From Klebsormidium nitens (taxonomy: Eukaryota; Streptophyta; Klebsormidiophyceae; Klebsormidiales; Klebsormidiaceae), in the NCBI GenBank assembly GCA_000708835.1, contig DF237688.1:1-38712 (forward strand): a DNA stretch of 38,712 bases. Direction: 5' to 3'. Below, in pieces: positions 35,826 to 38,712 of the stretch (its first letter is position 1; every line of letters begins with the position of its first letter). Under the pieces are notes generated by a model, which saw only the letters and a program-made list of their open reading frames with translations, was not told the origin of the DNA and did not search any database. The translations under genes were made by a program, and so were the position numbers.

Positions 35826-36170
35826 GAAAAGTCTTTGCCTTTTACTCCAGCTGTTGACCGAGTCGCACGATTATCGTGTTGCAAAGGTACGAAAGAGTTC
35901 CCTATGCGCTGGTTTGTCTTGTGCTTCTTCCTCTGCACAACGCATATGAGGACGACAACTGACAGACAGTTGCTTCCTTAAGCAACTGTCATAGTGCACT
36001 TTCTGATGCCACTCTCGGATCGTTGCGCTATTCAAGTAGAGTTGAAAGTGAAGTGCGATACAGCCCGCTATTTTCGTAGGACGAACGGTCTCTTGTTGAT
36101 GGTGAGTTTGAAGCGACTAGGTTTACGGATTCCGTACTCTATTCTTGCGTGTGCAGACCTTCTTGATGTC
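35826..36170. other. Gap between the AN1 gene and the small candidate gene
   Basis: This 345-bp stretch lies between two plus-strand models and should hold the AN1 3' end. I see no conserved exon in it. Confidence 0.5.
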
Positions 36171-36870
36171 ATGTCGGAAAAGTCTGGCGCCAAAACCAAC
36201 GAGTTTGCTTGGACGAAGCAAGAGTCTCAAAATGCGGCCATGAAAGCAGAGGCAGCAGCACCAGGACTCGCAAAGCCAGGTAATTACCTCCTTTCTTCAT
36301 TAGCAGACATGTTATCTCTTGGACTTCGCATGCTATCGGGACAACTTCTCATCGCCAATTGTAATAACTGGTACGTCCATTCGGACAAGGAACTCTAGTC
36401 TCTGGGGAATGCAGCTATCGAAGCCCTATTCACAACTTACAAGTAGTCCTTGCATGTTCGACGATATGCACCATGTTCTCGAGTCCAGCCTGAACTATAG
36501 TCTGCAACGTCGTCATGGTGTATTCAGCGGCGCCTGGACTGACGTCGGTTTGGAGTGGATGCTGTCCTCGACAAAGGGGCGGGTAAGCGACACCCCGTAC
36601 CTCTTCCTTTCCATTTGAGGGGTTTGCAAGCGTTTGCACAAATTCCCCGAAAGAAGAGTTGAAGGTTGATTCCTGAGGCAGCACTTGAGAAAGGTTTTAC
36701 TTCTACAAGGAGAGCATCATAAGTGTACCAGACTTCCTTTTGAAATCGGACTTCGTTTGGACTCAATTGCCGAAGCTAACTTCGTTGCCCATCCTGCAGT
36801 GGCTGGAGCACAGCCTACTTGGAGTTGCAAAAGTCTCTCATTCAGCAAGGAAAGCAATCTTAATGGAGGA
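36171..36870 (+). CDS. Candidate small unknown gene, 3 exons, about 75 aa
   Basis: I do not recognise a family. The proposed exons are about 36171-36279, 36528-36582 and 36800-36870, with GT-AG borders and compatible phases throughout. The first reads MSEKSGAKTNEFAWTKQESQ and continues Lys/Ala-rich; the last ends YLELQKSLIQQGKQS before TAA. The first exon has coding-like composition and is followed by a GTAATT donor; it could also begin at the acceptor at 36157, with an upstream exon. The middle exon is the least convincing and could be read differently. This may equally be a chance assembly of open frames. Confidence 0.3.
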
Positions 36871-36879
36871 GCTACCGTT

Positions 36880-38712
36880 TACATACTGTGGTCAGAACTG
36901 GATAAGCTCGATCCCATTGTTCGGGTCTGTAATGCAACCCAACAGATAAGAGGCTCTCTCTTTCGGAGGAGTATATTTAACGGGATTAATATTGGCCTTT
37001 TAGTCTGGCCACACTCTGAACCAGACTGCAACAACACCGTACAGCGCGGACCAATCATTCTTGGAACGGCTTTGAACAATCAACGGTATAGAAATAGGCG
37101 CCACAGGATTGGATCGTACGGTTTGCATGTAACGAACGGCTGTAGAGCTGCTTTCGGCAGCAAGTCGATTCGGTCAGGCACGACAAAGTTCAATAGGCTT
37201 ATAGGTTTCGGGGTAGCGAGCTGGAGCCTGGAGGCTGCACACTACAAATACATGCATGCGCTCATCCATTGATCATGTTCGAAAGCTTCGAGTTGCTGTT
37301 TGCAGGTCCCCAGTGCGCGAGCTTTAAAACGACGGTTGTAATGACATGTAAGTGGTCGACTCATCCTGGCACTGATCCAACTATAGTGCTACTCAGAGCC
37401 TTCACTTGGGCGCACCGGTATTCATGAAGCACAAGTGCATAGTGATTCAGTCTCACATCATTATTGCATGTGCTGCCGCCTGGCAGCAGCATCTGCGTGT
37501 GTTAGTTCAAAACGGATCACGTTCAACGCTCTCCTGCACACTGCATATACATTCCATGCTAGCTTCTTGTGCATCCGACCGTGACGTGTTCGGCATACTA
37601 GTACGTACAGGATGTCATAATTGGCAGCTGCGTACATTCATGAGCATACCCTACTATAACCGCACTTGACACATAAGCATACTATATTTGAGATACTGAT
37701 ATAGCGCGTACGGTCACACGGGGCAGCTATGGTGGTTTTTCGCCCGGCGGGAAATCGCGGCACAATCCCGGCAGAAACCGTGGACATATCGCGCGAAATT
37801 AAACTCGGCCGTGCACGGTGTCACCGCCGGCACTGCGCCCCGAATTTTAATGTGGCGCGCAAAATCGCCGGAAAATCGGGGCAAATATCGGCCGATTCAG
37901 CTCCGGCTCCGGGATTTGCACTCCGTAGGAAAAGTGCTTCGAACCGAGTGTCAAAAGCTTCCGGCCTTGTAATCTTCAAGCAAGAATACCCGTAGGGTTA
38001 CCGAAGTACGACAAACACCCCACTTTTCGAAAACAGTTCGTGGCAATTCAGCCGAACGACACCGCCCCAAGGCTGCATGAGTACCGTACTGTCTGATACC
38101 GGTTCCCTGTACTGGGTAAACCTACGGTACCCAATATATTAGTTAAAAGGTAGGTACCGGGACCTCGGCGGCCCGGCTTGAGCAGTACCTACTACCTACC
38201 TAGTAGGTACGTACCTGGGACCTTAGCTACCTACCTACCCGGGTACCTAGTAGGCAGTAGGTAGGTACCTAGCCTAGGCACTAGCTACTAGGTTCCTACT
38301 TCGCTACGTGGTGGTACCCAGCGTGGACTTCGGTACGGTACCCATAGGCACGTATAGAGCGGAGTACCGGTGCAGGTTGTAACCCGTCACGAATCACCGG
38401 GCGTTCATTTACTATACGGACCGACTCAATCCCGGGACAAATGTACCATGGGTACAAGGCCTGCGATGCATACCCGCTTGGGACCCCCCCTCTGGCCTAG
38501 TGGAATGTCCCCCCATCCATGGGAATGGAACTGCAGTGTCAATCGATCATCTTCCCACGAAATTCAGGAAGAATGGTGGTTGAGCATCAAGCCACCATGA
38601 AGTAGAAATGGCTCCAACTTCACAGCAAAAGCTTAGGAGAATGCTTTACAAAGCTTCTGCATGTGTTGTCAACATCATCATGGGCCTACTGCATGAGTTT
38701 CCCACAGACATG
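36880..38712. other. Gene-poor right end of the window
   Basis: I find no exon with family resemblance here. An open frame to 37272 on the plus strand has no recognisable motif. The stretch includes a CpG-rich patch (about 37735-37930, with words such as GCGCGAAAT, TGGCGCGC and ATCGCCGG) and the GGTACC-rich block listed separately. The composition differs from the introns and exons to the left. Confidence 0.5.
38085..38372. repeat. Palindrome-dense GGTACC / TACCTA block
   Basis: The 6-bp palindrome GGTACC occurs six times in about 217 bp, at 38126, 38153, 38242, 38264, 38313 and 38337. It is interleaved with TACCTACC, TAGTAGGTA and a CCTAGG at 38273. The copies are not a simple tandem array: spacing is irregular and both strands carry the TACC/GGTA words. 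Function is unknown. Confidence 0.85.

Noticed and set aside
36685-37272. A 195-codon open frame on the plus strand at the right end
   Set aside because: No recognisable domain and no supporting splice or codon signal beyond length; a frame this long can arise by chance. Mentioned only as part of the gene-poor region.
1-38712. Operon-like or prokaryotic defence system
   Set aside because: Genes are intron-rich, on both strands and of unrelated function; no ribosome-binding sites or prokaryotic gene spacing are seen.

Overview
This window is eukaryotic nuclear DNA. Its genes are cut by many short GT-AG introns and their exons are GC-richer than the introns. The best fit is a green-lineage genome, most likely a streptophyte alga with flagellated cells or an early-diverging plant. 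I infer this from a plant-type sucrose-phosphate synthase (glycosyltransferase plus SPP-like domain), a BASS-family carrier with a plastid-type N-terminus, and a TMEM216-like ciliary transition-zone protein. The species itself cannot be read from the sequence.

All gene models were built by hand: exons were joined only where GT/AG borders, phase and protein-family continuity agreed. Layout, left to right: (1) 226-3958, minus: BASS-family plastid transporter, 8 exons, 443 aa. (2) 4286-14155, plus: FAD-dependent mitochondrial D-lactate dehydrogenase, 13 exons, 594 aa, head-to-head with BASS across 327 bp and holding a 3.6-kb intron. (3) 15288-19013, minus: METTL18/HPM1-like protein-histidine methyltransferase, 11 exons, 472 aa, with a long low-complexity insert inside the methyltransferase fold. 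(4) 20026-22662, minus: hAT-type transposase (BED finger, DUF659, hAT dimerisation region) in 3 exons, with a frame break near the C-terminus. (5) 23308-25181, plus: TMEM216-like protein, 7 exons, 144 aa, whose first two coding exons are only 10 and 17 nt. (6) 26524-33519, minus: sucrose-phosphate synthase, 12 exons, 1096 aa. (7) 34216-35825, plus: small AN1 zinc-finger protein, 6 exons including a 17-nt microexon, 126 aa. (8) 36171-36870, plus: a weak candidate for a small 3-exon gene. The right end (about 36.9-38.7 kb) shows no gene; it has a CpG-rich patch and an unusual block dense in GGTACC and TACCTA palindromes.

The host genes look like independent housekeeping loci, not one pathway: plastid metabolite transport, lactate/methylglyoxal detoxification, protein-histidine methylation, ciliary gate, sucrose synthesis and a zinc-finger protein. 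I see no operon-like system, CRISPR array, rRNA or tRNA. The points most worth a second look are the microexons, the methyltransferase insert with its duplicated stop region, the oversized intron, the broken hAT copy and the GGTACC-rich block.
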